Positions 33,782 through 42,933 of a stretch of 64,000 nucleotides of DNA are shown here, in pieces. Below the pieces are notes generated by a model. The model made no database searches. It was not told the DNA's origin and was given only the letters and a program-made list of their open reading frames with translations. The translations under genes and the position numbers were made by a program. Numbering within the stretch: the first letter of the stretch is position 1; the number at the start of each line of letters is the position of its first letter. This DNA is from Chryseobacterium oranimense (GTDB taxonomy: Bacteria; Bacteroidota; Bacteroidia; Flavobacteriales; Weeksellaceae), in assembly GCF_025244725.1 (NCBI RefSeq), contig NZ_CP104203.1, positions 248,001 through 312,000 on the forward strand, written 5' to 3'.

Positions 33782-34816
33782 ATGAAAAAAACATTATCAG
33801 TTCTTGGTCTGGCTATCTGTGGATTATTATTTTCTCAGGATGTCCCATTCAGCAAATTATATAGTTATGGAGATCCTGTAAATTATTATTTAGGCAGTTA
33901 TCCTGTAACGGGCTCTGCCGGATTAGATATTAATTGGTATGGAGGAGTAAGGCTTCGTACCTCTACGGGAGTAGGTCTTCAATTATTAGAAAACGGGAAC
34001 GTTGGAATCGGGACTTCAACACCGACAGCTAAATTCGATGTGAATTTTGGAAACGAACCAAAGTCAATCAGATTCTTTCAGCCTTCTACAACATTAAACC
34101 CTGTTGATACGTTGATTTCTTCTCTTATGTTTACATGGTATAATAATCATGCAGATATAGGCATTATTAGAGGAGGTGGAGATAATATTATTGGGCTTGG
34201 ATTCAGGTTTAATGGTGAGGAAAAAGTAAGATTTACACCTGATGGGAATGTAGGAATTGGTACTTATGCTCCTGCATATAAATTGGATGTTGTGGGGAAT
34301 GCTCAATTTCAAGATATTATAAGTGGTGGGTCAAACTCCTGGATTTTCCATACTCCTGATGATGGTAGGAAGTCAATACATCTTTCCCCAAAAAATGCTG
34401 CGAATACTGATTGGGATTGGGGGAAAGGGCTTATTATAAATGGAGAAAATGGAAATGCTCTAATACACGGTAAATTTGAAGCAAAAGAAGTGAAAGTAAC
34501 CCAGACGCCAACCGCAGATTTTGTATTTGAAAATGAATATGATCTTCCAAAACTGGAAGATGTTGAAAAGTTTATAAAGGAAAAGAAGCATTTGCCGGAG
34601 ATTGCTTCAGCAAAAGTGATGGACAAAGATGGAGTGAATATCGGAGAATTTCAAATTAAACTTTTACAAAAAATCGAAGAACTTACCCTTTATTCTATAG
34701 AGCAGAATAAGCAGATCAAAAGCCTCCAGGAAGAAAATAAAACTTTGAAATCTCAATCTGAGAAAATTGATAAATTGGAAAAGAAACTAGAGCAGATGCT
34801 TGCTGAAAAGAAATAA
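33782..34816 (+). CDS. Secreted fibre-like protein with C-terminal coiled coil
   Basis: A 344-residue protein with a signal peptide (LSVLGLAICGLLFSQ). The body holds repeats of the form NGNVGIGTSTPTAKFDV and DGNVGIGTYAPAYKLDVVG, which are common in Bacteroidota surface and tail-fibre-like proteins. The C-terminus has the very common DFVFENEYDLPKL segment, then KHLPEIASAK, then a coiled coil (IKSLQEENKTLKSQSEKIDK). It is likely a trimeric surface fibre or adhesin. There is no T9SS domain. Single-gene unit with its own terminator. Confidence 0.8.
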   Translation: MKKTLSVLGLAICGLLFSQDVPFSKLYSYGDPVNYYLGSYPVTGSAGLDINWYGGVRLRTSTGVGLQLLENGNVGIGTSTPTAKFDVNFGNEPKSIRFFQPSTTLNPVDTLISSLMFTWYNNHADIGIIRGGGDNIIGLGFRFNGEEKVRFTPDGNVGIGTYAPAYKLDVVGNAQFQDIISGGSNSWIFHTPDDGRKSIHLSPKNAANTDWDWGKGLIINGENGNALIHGKFEAKEVKVTQTPTADFVFENEYDLPKLEDVEKFIKEKKHLPEIASAKVMDKDGVNIGEFQIKLLQKIEELTLYSIEQNKQIKSLQEENKTLKSQSEKIDKLEKKLEQMLAEKK

Positions 34817-34842
34817 TTCTTTTAAATACAAATATATAGTAT

Positions 34843-34868
34843 AAGAGCAGATTATTCTGCTCTTTTTA
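34843..34868. terminator. Intrinsic terminator after the fibre-like gene
   Basis: AAGAGCAGA and TCTGCTCTT pair around a four-base loop, followed by T. It lies between convergent genes and could serve both. Confidence 0.8.
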
Positions 34869-34869
34869 A

Positions 34870-35796
34870 TTATTCAAAAAATATTTTGCCATTTTGATAA
34901 CTTTTCGGAGTAACTCCTACAAGCTGCTTAAACACTCTTGTAAAATAATTTGTATCCGAAAACCCTGTTTGGTAAGCAGTTTCCTTTATACTGATCTGCC
35001 CGGCCAATAACTCTTTAGCCCTGTTGATTCTTTCCTGCAGGATAAAATCATTGGGTGAGGTTCCCAGCTCATCTTTGAACATCTTAAAAAAGTTGGATTT
35101 GCTTACATAAGCCAGCTTCGCAATACTTTCAATAGAAAGCTTCTGATGAAGGTTTTTCCTTATATAATCTACAGCAAAACCTATCCTTGATTTATTTTTG
35201 GCAATATTCTTTTCTACCATGCTTCTGGCTTGGGTCTGCATCAATCTGATTAACAGTTCTTTCAGTGCGAAATCTGCCATGATATCCTTCTGGGAATTGT
35301 CATCCATGGCAATTCTCATGATATTATTGGTAGCAGAAGCCAAAGATTGATTGTTAAAAAGAAAGAACTCATCCAGCTGGATATTCCACTGTGAAGTTTC
35401 ATCTGCTTTGGGAAGGTTGTAATTTAAATAATTAAGAGAATTTTCTATAAACTCAGGATTGAGACTTAAAGAAATACATTGGGTTGGTGCTATATCTGCT
35501 TCAGGGAAATCGATCACCATAGTTTCACCCGGGGCAACAAGAACGCTTTCTCCCGGGAAATAATCGAAGTAATTCGTTTTATTATCCAGCTTCATATGTT
35601 TTTTGCCTCTCAGCATAGCAGTAAAAGCAATGTTTTCAAAATGAAGCTTAACCCCGAAAGCGGCCTTGTGGGTTTCGTATATGCTAAATTCACAGTTGTT
35701 TAGATTGAATTTTGTCTGGTTTTCAACAAGGTTCAATAACTGGCTCTCCTTCTTTAATTCAGGAGTATTTAATAAAAATTTATTATTGTTATTCAT
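34870..35796 (-). CDS. AraC family regulator of the aldehyde dehydrogenase locus
   Basis: The ATG at 35796 (MNNNNKFLLN) is preferred over one 24 bases upstream because the preceding eight residues are unlike a regulator start. The 308-residue protein has an N-terminal AraC-binding-like half and a C-terminal double HTH: LSIESIAKLAYVSKSNFFKMF and ISIKETAYQTGFSDTNYFTRVFK are the two helix-turn-helix units. It diverges from the aldehyde dehydrogenase gene across 178 bp, the usual arrangement for a local activator of alcohol or aldehyde use. Confidence 0.88.
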   Translation of the reverse strand: MNNNNKFLLNTPELKKESQLLNLVENQTKFNLNNCEFSIYETHKAAFGVKLHFENIAFTAMLRGKKHMKLDNKTNYFDYFPGESVLVAPGETMVIDFPEADIAPTQCISLSLNPEFIENSLNYLNYNLPKADETSQWNIQLDEFFLFNNQSLASATNNIMRIAMDDNSQKDIMADFALKELLIRLMQTQARSMVEKNIAKNKSRIGFAVDYIRKNLHQKLSIESIAKLAYVSKSNFFKMFKDELGTSPNDFILQERINRAKELLAGQISIKETAYQTGFSDTNYFTRVFKQLVGVTPKSYQNGKIFFE

Positions 35797-35974
35797 TTCT
35801 AAACATTTTGTAAAACCCAATCACTCAAATATATAAATTTTAACTCTTCACTGTTGTTAAGAAAATTATAAAATTGAACATCTGCACTATTTTGATGCTT
35901 TTTTATACGATTGTGCTATCACTTTTTCAATGGTAAATGTAATTTGGCATTACGAAAAATAAAATGATACTAAT

Positions 35975-37504
35975 ATGAGCACTATGACAGAACCGAAATC
36001 AGAGACCGCTTTTCAGTGGCCTGAATTCAAAAACAAATACGATAATTATATTGATGGGAAGTTTACACCTCCCGTAAACGGACAGTACTTCAATGTAGTT
36101 TCCCCGGTGAACGGTAAAAATTTCACTCAGGTAGCCCATTCTTCCAAAGAAGATCTGGAGCTGGCTGTAAATGCAGCTGACAAAGCATTCCAAACCTGGA
36201 AAAATACTTCATCCACAGAAAGAAGCATTATACTCAATAAAATAGCAGACAGGATAGAACAGAATCTTGAATACCTTGCCATTGTTGAAACCATAGACAA
36301 CGGGAAGGCAGTAAGAGAAACATTAGCGGCAGATTTACCTCTTGCTATAGACCATTTCAGGTATTTTGCCTCTGTAATCCGTGCGGAAGAAGGTTCTCAC
36401 AATGAACTTGATAAAGACACAGTTTCCCTGATAGTTCACGAACCATTGGGGGTAATAGCGCAGATAATCCCTTGGAACTTCCCAATATTGATGGCGGTAT
36501 GGAAGCTGGCTCCGGCTCTTGCTGCAGGAAACTGCGTGGTATTGAAACCTGCAGAAAGTACTCCGGTTTCAATCATGGTTTTAATGGAAATCATCGGAGA
36601 CCTTTTACCTGCCGGGGTCATTAATATAGTGAATGGCTTCGGAGCCGAATTAGGAAGAGCTTTGGTAACCAACCCCAAAGTGTCAAAGGCAGCATTCACG
36701 GGCTCTACTGCTACAGGGCGTCTTGTAATGCAGTATGCAACAGAAAATATCATCCCTGTTACCCTTGAGCTGGGCGGAAAATCTCCGAATGTTTTCTTCA
36801 GCTCGGTAATGGATGCAGATGATGAATTCCTGGATAAAGCTATTGAAGGAGCAGTTCTTTTTGCGCTGAATCAGGGAGAGATTTGTACTTGTCCTTCCAG
36901 ATTGCTGGTTCAGGAAGATATTGCAGATGCATTCATTGAAAAAGTAATTGAAAGAGTGAAAGCCATCAAAGTAGGGAATCCGCTTGATAAAACGGTGATG
37001 ATGGGGGCTCAGGCTTCACAGATTCAGAAAGACAAAATTCTGTCCTATATCCAGCTTGGAAAAGAAGAGGGGGCAGAGGTTCTTGTAGGTGGAGATGTAA
37101 ATAATGTTGGAGAAGACTTAGAGGATGGTTTCTATATCCAGCCGACCATTTTTAAAGGAAATAACAGAATGAGAATCTTTCAGGAAGAGATTTTTGGTCC
37201 AGTGCTGGCCTTTACAACCTTCAAGGACGAAGAAGAAGGTATAAAAATAGCCAATGATACCATTTATGGGCTTGGAGCGGGAGTCTGGACCAGAGATGCT
37301 CATCAGCTGTACAATGTTCCGCGCCAGATTCAGGCTGGAAGAGTGTGGGTAAACCAATACCATTCATATCCTGCAGGAGCGCCTTTCGGGGGATACAAGC
37401 AGTCGGGTATAGGTAGAGAAAACCATAAAATGATGCTGGATCATTACCGTCAGACCAAAAATATGCTGATCTCCTACAACAAAAACAAATTAGGTTTCTT
37501 TTAA
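35975..37504 (+). CDS. Aldehyde dehydrogenase (AldB/ExaC-like)
   Basis: A 509-residue NAD(P)-dependent enzyme: PWNFPILMAVWKLAPALAAG, the VLKPAEST loop, FTGSTATGRLV, ELGGKSPN with the general-base Glu, and catalytic C304 in QGEICTCPSR. The CTCPSR form is typical of acetaldehyde-type dehydrogenases of the AldB/ExaC group. It should oxidise acetaldehyde or similar to the acid in the cytoplasm. The downstream alcohol dehydrogenase and DUF779 genes belong to the same pathway. Confidence 0.93.
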   Translation: MSTMTEPKSETAFQWPEFKNKYDNYIDGKFTPPVNGQYFNVVSPVNGKNFTQVAHSSKEDLELAVNAADKAFQTWKNTSSTERSIILNKIADRIEQNLEYLAIVETIDNGKAVRETLAADLPLAIDHFRYFASVIRAEEGSHNELDKDTVSLIVHEPLGVIAQIIPWNFPILMAVWKLAPALAAGNCVVLKPAESTPVSIMVLMEIIGDLLPAGVINIVNGFGAELGRALVTNPKVSKAAFTGSTATGRLVMQYATENIIPVTLELGGKSPNVFFSSVMDADDEFLDKAIEGAVLFALNQGEICTCPSRLLVQEDIADAFIEKVIERVKAIKVGNPLDKTVMMGAQASQIQKDKILSYIQLGKEEGAEVLVGGDVNNVGEDLEDGFYIQPTIFKGNNRMRIFQEEIFGPVLAFTTFKDEEEGIKIANDTIYGLGAGVWTRDAHQLYNVPRQIQAGRVWVNQYHSYPAGAPFGGYKQSGIGRENHKMMLDHYRQTKNMLISYNKNKLGFF

Positions 37505-37515
37505 TTTTTAAATAT

Positions 37516-37650
37516 TAGGGCGTGCCCGTTTGCCCCGGCAGAGCCGGGGCAAAACGGTCGGGCTGTTCCAGGGCTTCACTTCGTTTCGGTGCTCCATTTC
37601 ATTTCGCACCGGCTCGTTCCTCGCCGCCCTTCCCATCCCTCACGCGGAAA
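37516..37650. repeat. GC-rich intergenic element with a long hairpin
   Basis: The element opens with AGGGCGTGCCCG and has a strong hairpin (GTTTGCCCCGGC, loop AGA, GCCGGGGCAAA) at 37528-37553. It continues through CGGGCTGTTCCAGGGCTTC and a CTTCGTTTCGGTGCTCC stretch, and closes near CATCCCTCACGCGG. Its GC content is far above its surroundings. From memory it resembles a repeat scattered through Chryseobacterium-type genomes. Confidence 0.6.
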
Positions 37651-37720
37651 AACGTCTTCCTTATCTGGAATATTTCAGGTAAGAAGGAAATCTATTGCCT
37701 TTAAGAGATTTATAGTTGTG

Positions 37721-38176
37721 AATGTCAAAAGTCAATTTTGCTACGCAAGTCAATAGTCAATGGCAGACCGATAGTAAGATTCACAATTGACGATTCACTA
37801 TTTTAATGTCAAAAGTCAATTTTGCTACGCAAGTCAAAAAGTCAATGGCAAACCGATAGTAAGATTCACAATTGACGATTCACCATTCACCATTTTAATG
37901 TGAAAAGTCAACTTTGCTTTGCAAGTCAATAGTCAATAACAGACCGATAGTAAGATTCACAATTGACCATTGACCATTCACCATTTTAATGTGAAAAGTC
38001 AATTTTGCTTTGCAAGTCAATAGTCAATAGCAGACCGATAGTAAGATTCACAATTGACGATTCATCATTCACCATTTTAATGTGAAAAGTCAATTTTGCT
38101 TTGAAAGTCAAATAGTCAATGACAGGCCGATAGTAAGATTGACAATTGACGATTGACCATTCACTATTCAATATTA
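37721..38176. repeat. Five-unit tandem array of about 90-bp inverted-repeat units
   Basis: Units start at about 37721, 37805, 37897, 37988 and 38079, with lengths 84-97 bp. Each opens with AATGTSAAAAGTCAA, has a small palindrome (TTTTGCTACGCAA or TTTTGCTTTGCAA), then AGTCAATRGCAGACCGATAG, TAAGATTCACAATTGAC, and ends in heptamers of the form ATTGACN or ATTCACN. The early AGTCAAT motifs and the late ATTGAC motifs are reverse complements, so each unit can fold back on itself. Related single elements lie at 43986-44080 and 46516-46616. Confidence 0.85.
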
Positions 38177-38209
38177 CCATATAATTAATAAAAACTAAAC
38201 TCAAATAAT

Positions 38210-39244
38210 ATGATTCCAAAAACAATGAAAGCCGCTGTAGTTCAAGGCTACGGGCAGCCACTGAAAATAGAAGAAGTTCCGGTAAGAGAGCCCGGAAGAT
38301 ATGAAGTACTGGTCAAAGTTATTGCCTGTGGTGTGTGTCATACAGATCTCCATGCAGTAGATGGTGACTGGCCTGCAAAACCAAAAATGCCATTGATTCC
38401 CGGCCATGAAGGAGTAGGTATTGTCGTGGCATGCGGCCCCGAGGCACATGTGAAAGAAGGAGATGCAGTAGGTGTTCCATGGTTATACAGTGCCTGTGGA
38501 TGCTGTGATTACTGTATCACCGGCTGGGAAACCCTTTGTGAAGCACAGAAAAATGGAGGCTATAGCGTAGATGGAGGCTTTGCGGAGTATGTTATTGCGG
38601 ATTCAAGATATGTGGGACATTTAAAATCTGATGTTAATTTCCTGGAAATTGCCCCTATTTTGTGTGCAGGAGTAACTGTTTATAAAGGTTTAAAAGAAAC
38701 GGAAACAAGACCTGGGGAGTGGGTAGCTATTTCAGGAATCGGAGGATTGGGGCACGTTGCAGTTCAGTATGCAAAAGCAATGGGAATGCATGTGGCAGCT
38801 ATTGATGTAGCAGACGATAAGCTTGAACTGGCAAAGAAATTAGGAGCAGATTTGGTAGTTAATGCAAAAAATACGGATCCGGGAGAGTATCTGCATAAAG
38901 AGGTTGGCGGTATGCATGGCGCTTTAATTACAGCTGTTTCTCCGATTGCTTTCAAGCAGGGAATAGATGTACTCAGAAGAAAAGGAACGATAGCTCTTAA
39001 CGGTCTTCCTCCTGGGTCCTTTGAGCTTCCAATTTTTGAAACTGTATTAAAAAGAATAACGGTGAGAGGTTCTATTGTCGGAACAAGAAAAGACCTTCAG
39101 GAAGCACTGGATTTTGCGAATGAAGGACTGGTAAAAGCAACGGTAACCTCTGCAAAGCTGGAAGACATTAATGATGTCTTTGATAAAATGAAGAAAGGTC
39201 AGATTGATGGCAGAATCGTGCTGGATATTGCCGGCTCAAATTAA
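38210..39244 (+). CDS. adhP: Zinc-dependent alcohol dehydrogenase
   Basis: A 344-residue medium-chain dehydrogenase. The catalytic zinc ligands are C43 in [10 protein letters not shown] and H66/E67 in PGHEGVG. The structural zinc has C96, C98 or C99, C102 and C110 in the SACGCCDYC...LC region. The NAD-binding loop is [14 protein letters not shown]. This matches AdhP, an ethanol-active enzyme. With the upstream aldehyde dehydrogenase it would take ethanol or related alcohols to the acid. The repeat array lies directly upstream, so the gene probably has its own promoter or a very long untranslated segment. Confidence 0.93.
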   Translation: MIPKTMKAAVVQGYGQPLKIEEVPVREPGRYEVLVKVIACGVCHTDLHAVDGDWPAKPKMPLIPGHEGVGIVVACGPEAHVKEGDAVGVPWLYSACGCCDYCITGWETLCEAQKNGGYSVDGGFAEYVIADSRYVGHLKSDVNFLEIAPILCAGVTVYKGLKETETRPGEWVAISGIGGLGHVAVQYAKAMGMHVAAIDVADDKLELAKKLGADLVVNAKNTDPGEYLHKEVGGMHGALITAVSPIAFKQGIDVLRRKGTIALNGLPPGSFELPIFETVLKRITVRGSIVGTRKDLQEALDFANEGLVKATVTSAKLEDINDVFDKMKKGQIDGRIVLDIAGSN

Positions 39245-39261
39245 ATGATGATGGGTTAATG

Positions 39262-39291
39262 TGCCCGGCGGATTTTTCTGCCGGGCTTTTT
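39262..39291 (+). terminator. Intrinsic terminator after adhP
   Basis: GCCCGGC and GCCGGGC pair around GGATTTTTCT and run into TTTTT. Confidence 0.88.
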
Positions 39292-39362
39292 AAAATGATA
39301 AAAATCCACTAGATAAAATCTTCGTACCTTAGAAGTAACTTATTGATGTAAAAAGAACAAAA

Positions 39363-39746
39363 ATGGAAACCACAATATCAAGGCTATCGGCTACAGAAAA
39401 AGCACTGGACGTTATTTTCGAACTGGAAAATAAATATGGTGCGCTGATGTTTTACCAGGCAGGAGGGTGCTGCGAAGGAACTCAGCCGCAATGTTTCGAG
39501 AAAGGCGGATTTTTTCCCCGTATGAATGATGCCATGATTGGTACCATTAACGGACATGAATTCTGGATCGACCGTGATTTATTCGAATATTGGCAATATT
39601 CACACTTTACGCTAGATGTTACTGACGGTTTCGGACCGGGGGGATTTTCTCTGGAAACGCCTTTAGGCAAAACATTCAAAGTTCATTACAGGCTTTTTAC
39701 CCCTGAAGAATATAAAAATTTAGAGCCTGTAAAACGAAGCGAATAA
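39363..39746 (+). CDS. DUF779 protein
   Basis: A 127-residue soluble protein: residues 24-42 hold YGALMFYQAGGCCEGTQP with paired Cys, and later GHEFWIDRDLFEYWQYSHFTLDV and GGFSLETPLGK. This is the DUF779 family, usually encoded beside acetaldehyde dehydrogenases, where it is thought to assist the enzyme or handle its product. Its place right after the ald-adhP genes, though beyond a terminator, agrees with that. The biochemical role is unknown. Confidence 0.85.
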   Translation: METTISRLSATEKALDVIFELENKYGALMFYQAGGCCEGTQPQCFEKGGFFPRMNDAMIGTINGHEFWIDRDLFEYWQYSHFTLDVTDGFGPGGFSLETPLGKTFKVHYRLFTPEEYKNLEPVKRSE

Positions 39747-39783
39747 GGTTAGATGAATTTCTCCTCTTTTAAATGATGTTAAG

Positions 39784-40983
39784 TCAGACCTTCACAAACC
39801 GGTTCACAAACATAGCCGCAACAATATCTCCCACAGCATTCAGAACGGTGGCCAGCGGATCTACTAAAGTTCCGATGATCATTACTGCCGGAATTGCTTC
39901 CTGAGGCAATTTATACACCGAAATCATCAGCATTTCCCCAATATAACCACCATTGGGAATACCACCTGCCACAATACTTACAAAAACTGTGATTCCCAGA
40001 GCGAGAAGCAAATTGGAAGGATCAAAAAAATCTCTTCCAATGATCAGGAAAGCCACATATATTTTGATGATAGACGACATTGAAGACCCGTTTTTATGAA
40101 GCGTCGTCCCGATAGGAATAACCAGATTGGCAATGGAGTTTGGAATACCTATCTTTGAAGCTGCCTGAAGATTCGCCGGCATGGTGGCAAAGCTGCTGCA
40201 GGTACTTAAAGCGGTAAGGGTAGGGTATACTGCATTGGTCCAGAAGCTTTTGATTCCCTTTTGACCGTTTGCCATAAAAGCATACAGCGAAAAGAAGACG
40301 AAGAAATAAATAATTCCTGCAATATAATAAAGCCCGAGAGGTTTAGCATAGAATCCAAACAACTGGGGTCCCAAAGTGGCTACCTGATAAGCAAAATAGG
40401 CTCCAAGCCCAATAGGCGCAAGTTTCATGATTAATAAAAGCAATTCCTTCATCACTTCATATCCTGAAGAAATAAATACTCTGAACGGTAATCCTTTTTC
40501 CCCGGATTTTCTGGCTGCAAAGCCCGTCATGAAGGCGAAAATAAGAAGAGCCAGCATATTTTGTCTTGAAAAAAGCTGGGTAAATTCTCCAACTGTAAAA
40601 AAGCTGACTATTCTGTTACCCCAACTTTCCTCAGAAGCAGTCTCTGCAATCACCTCTGAACTACCGGAAACTCCTGAAACAGGAAATAGATAGACCGCAC
40701 AAATGGTAAAAACAGCCGCCGTTAAAATAAAAAACAGAAAAGTAAAAGCCATAACGAGAATGATTCTTCCAAACTTAGATTGCTGTTCCAGAGAGGCAAT
40801 AGAATTAGATACAGCAAAAAATACAAGCGGCACCACACTTACAAAAAGCAGGTTCAGAAATATATCTCCCAGAGGCTTAATATATTCTACAATGCCCGGA
40901 GCAGTAATGCCTATGATGCTTCCTGCAATAATCCCAAATAGCAAAAGTATAATTCCCGAATAGTTTTTAAGAACCTCTTTCAT
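39784..40983 (-). CDS. Dicarboxylate/amino acid:cation symporter (DAACS family)
   Basis: A 399-residue inner-membrane transporter with about eight membrane segments and re-entrant loops. Segments such as SVVPLVFFAVSNSIASL, LTALSTCSSFATMPANLQ (the hairpin 1 Ser-rich region), IPIGTTLHKNGSS and GTLVDPLATVLNAVGD are typical of the GltP/SstT/GLT-1 fold. The substrate is probably glutamate, aspartate or a C4-dicarboxylate with Na or H. It converges with the DUF779 gene, and its upstream side is separated from cbpA by 93 bp. Confidence 0.9.
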   Translation of the reverse strand: MKEVLKNYSGIILLLFGIIAGSIIGITAPGIVEYIKPLGDIFLNLLFVSVVPLVFFAVSNSIASLEQQSKFGRIILVMAFTFLFFILTAAVFTICAVYLFPVSGVSGSSEVIAETASEESWGNRIVSFFTVGEFTQLFSRQNMLALLIFAFMTGFAARKSGEKGLPFRVFISSGYEVMKELLLLIMKLAPIGLGAYFAYQVATLGPQLFGFYAKPLGLYYIAGIIYFFVFFSLYAFMANGQKGIKSFWTNAVYPTLTALSTCSSFATMPANLQAASKIGIPNSIANLVIPIGTTLHKNGSSMSSIIKIYVAFLIIGRDFFDPSNLLLALGITVFVSIVAGGIPNGGYIGEMLMISVYKLPQEAIPAVMIIGTLVDPLATVLNAVGDIVAAMFVNRFVKV

Positions 40984-41052
40984 TCAACGCTTTTTATCAA
41001 AGATAGGGTTATTTTTAACACTCTCTTATATATTTTTCAGGGACAAATTTCA

Positions 41053-41060
41053 TAAATTTG
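41053..41060 (+). promoter_or_regulatory. Promoter box for cbpA
   Basis: TAAATTTG matches TAnnTTTG and ends 16 bases before the cbpA ATG. Confidence 0.5.
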
Positions 41061-41076
41061 AGTAAATATCGTTTCT

Positions 41077-41991
41077 ATGGCTTATATAGATTACTATAAA
41101 ATTCTAGGCGTAGATAAAAGCGCAACCCAGGATGACATTAAAAAAGCTTATCGAAAACTGGCAAGAAAGCTCCATCCTGATCTTAATCCCGACGACAAAG
41201 AAGCGGAGAGAAAATTCAAGGAACTGAATGAAGCCAATGAAGTCCTCAGCAACCCTGAGAACCGTGCTAAATATGATAAGTACGGAGAGAACTGGAAACA
41301 TGGCGAAGAATACGAAAAAGCCCAGCAGCAGCAAAGACAATACCAGCAGCAAAACTATGGCGGCGGCGGATTTTCCGGTGCCGATTTCGGTGAAGGTGAA
41401 GATTTTTCAGATTTTTTCCAGAGTATGTTTGGCGGTGCAGGAGGAGGTTTTGGCAGAAGTTCAAGAGGGAGCTCCTCAGGGAAGTTTAAGGGCCAGGATG
41501 TTCATGCCGAACTGAATTTAAACTTAAAAGATGCTGCACATACCCATCCGCAGACTTTTGAGATCAATGGTAAAAAAGTAAGGATCACGATTCCTGCAGG
41601 GGTTTATGATGGCCAACAGATCAAGCTGAAAGGTCATGGTAATCCCGGTTTTAACGGAGGCCCGAACGGCGATTTGTACATCACCTTCAATATTCCTGTC
41701 GATCCCAATTTTGAAAGAATAGGTGATGATCTGAAAACAAAAGTTTCAATAGATCTGTATACCGCAGTTTTGGGAGGCGATGTAAAAGTGAATACACTGG
41801 ATGGAAGCGTTAATCTCAAAGTAAAACCCGAAACACAGAATGGAACAACAGTAAGGCTGAAAGGAAAAGGATTTCCGGTATATAAGAAAGAAGGACAGTC
41901 CGGAGATCTTTTTGTAACGTATGAGGTAAAATTACCTACTGGTTTAACGGACAGACAGAAAGAACTTTTTGAACAACTTAAAAATTCCTAA
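41077..41991 (+). CDS. cbpA: DnaJ-type co-chaperone CbpA
   Basis: A 304-residue J-domain protein: J domain at residues 1-70 with HPD at 33-35, then a Gly/Gln/Phe-rich linker ([16 protein letters not shown]), then two DnaJ C-terminal beta domains, with no zinc-finger. That is the class II layout of CbpA, which stimulates DnaK. The next gene, three bases on, is its modulator CbpM, which confirms the call. Confidence 0.93.
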   Translation: MAYIDYYKILGVDKSATQDDIKKAYRKLARKLHPDLNPDDKEAERKFKELNEANEVLSNPENRAKYDKYGENWKHGEEYEKAQQQQRQYQQQNYGGGGFSGADFGEGEDFSDFFQSMFGGAGGGFGRSSRGSSSGKFKGQDVHAELNLNLKDAAHTHPQTFEINGKKVRITIPAGVYDGQQIKLKGHGNPGFNGGPNGDLYITFNIPVDPNFERIGDDLKTKVSIDLYTAVLGGDVKVNTLDGSVNLKVKPETQNGTTVRLKGKGFPVYKKEGQSGDLFVTYEVKLPTGLTDRQKELFEQLKNS

Positions 41992-41994
41992 GCC

Positions 41995-42297
41995 ATGAGT
42001 GAAAGAATATCGCGGGAAGAACTCGTAAAAATATATAATATAGAGATCACTTTTTTTGACGAACTGGTGGATGTAGGTCTGCTGAATGTAGAAACGGAGA
42101 ACGAAATCCGTTATTTACTGTATGATGATCTGCCTGTATTCGAAAGGTTTACCAACTGGCATTATGATCTGGAAATCAATCTGCCCGGTCTGGAGGTTAT
42201 TAATGACATGCTGCTAAGAATAAAGCATCTGAAGAAAGAAAATCGTGACCTGATGAATAAACTTTCTGCAATAAATGATCAATATGAAGATATTTGA
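41995..42297 (+). CDS. cbpM: Chaperone modulator CbpM-like
   Basis: A 100-residue MerR-HTH-like protein: SREELVKIYNIEITFFDELV at the start, then a helix with LPVFERFTNWHYDLEIN and a C-terminal coiled coil (LLRIKHLKKENRDLMNKL). This matches the CbpM family, which binds the J domain of CbpA and blocks its action on DnaK. The three-base spacing from cbpA means coupled expression. Confidence 0.85.
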   Translation: MSERISREELVKIYNIEITFFDELVDVGLLNVETENEIRYLLYDDLPVFERFTNWHYDLEINLPGLEVINDMLLRIKHLKKENRDLMNKLSAINDQYEDI

Positions 42298-42343
42298 TTT
42301 AGTTTTGTAATCTTTAAAAACGAATTTAAATATTTTCTAAGAA

Positions 42344-42871
42344 ATGAATGGAGAGAAAGTCATCAGATTACATGTCAACAGAAAAGATTTCGAGGAAATT
42401 TATTTCAGCGGGAACCAGACAAGCTTATTTTTTTCACCCACTACGAGAGGGAAAACAATTACTACAGCAGTTGTAGGATTAATTCTGCTGATCCTTTTTT
42501 TCTTTAAAGATGATTTAAGCAAAGAAAAGTTCGGGATTCTGTATTTTGTGAGTTTTCTGTTTCTGCTGTGTACAGTTTATCTTTCTTTAAGCATTAACAA
42601 GGTTTCCCGGTGGAAAAAAGAGGTGAATAAATATTTAAAATCATTGGAAAGCCGGAAATTGTATGAAATCAGTTTTAATAATGATTTTTTCAATGTGAAT
42701 ATAGATAATGATGAAGAATCTAGCGTGTGGGGAGAATTTGACAGTTTTGAGATCAATGACCGGTTTATTTCCCTGGAAGGAAAATTCAATTATATGTTTC
42801 CTAAAAAATCAATGAGCAAAGCAGATTATGATAGTCTCAAACAAACAATAAAGAAAAATATCAAAGAATAA
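42344..42871 (+). CDS. YcxB-like membrane protein
   Basis: A 175-residue protein with two adjacent membrane segments at residues about 38-75 (ITTAVVGLILLILFFF and ILYFVSFLFLLCTVYLSL) followed by a soluble beta domain (VWGEFDSFEINDRFISLEG and the YMFPKKSMS strand). This is the YcxB-like layout. The family is of unknown function. It lies 46 bp after cbpM, with a bidirectional terminator after it. Confidence 0.7.
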   Translation: MNGEKVIRLHVNRKDFEEIYFSGNQTSLFFSPTTRGKTITTAVVGLILLILFFFKDDLSKEKFGILYFVSFLFLLCTVYLSLSINKVSRWKKEVNKYLKSLESRKLYEISFNNDFFNVNIDNDEESSVWGEFDSFEINDRFISLEGKFNYMFPKKSMSKADYDSLKQTIKKNIKE

Positions 42872-42899
42872 AAAAATCAGAGCATTTGCTCTGATTTTT
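42872..42899. terminator. Bidirectional intrinsic terminator
   Basis: AAAAATCAGAGCA and TGCTCTGATTTTT pair around TT, with A- and T-runs in the arms. It serves the YcxB-like gene and the convergent cysteine-synthase-like gene. Confidence 0.9.
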
Positions 42900-42933
42900 G
42901 TTTATGTGAAGAGATAATTGATCTTTGTTTTGA

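Larger units (their letters stand above)
37505..38209. other. Long repeat-filled gap between the aldehyde and alcohol dehydrogenase genes
   Basis: About 705 bp with no gene. It holds a GC-rich element (37516-37650) and a five-unit tandem array (37721-38176). Short open frames across the GC-rich part have no plausible product. Confidence 0.8.

Noticed and set aside
37522-37704. Open frame of 60 codons with an ATG across the GC-rich element
   Set aside because: The product has low-complexity Arg/Ala/Pro/Ser composition and simply follows the GC-rich repeat. There is no start context and no homology I can recognise.
37721-38176. CRISPR array
   Set aside because: The units are nearly identical over their whole length and carry no short repeat with unique spacers. 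No cas genes are present.
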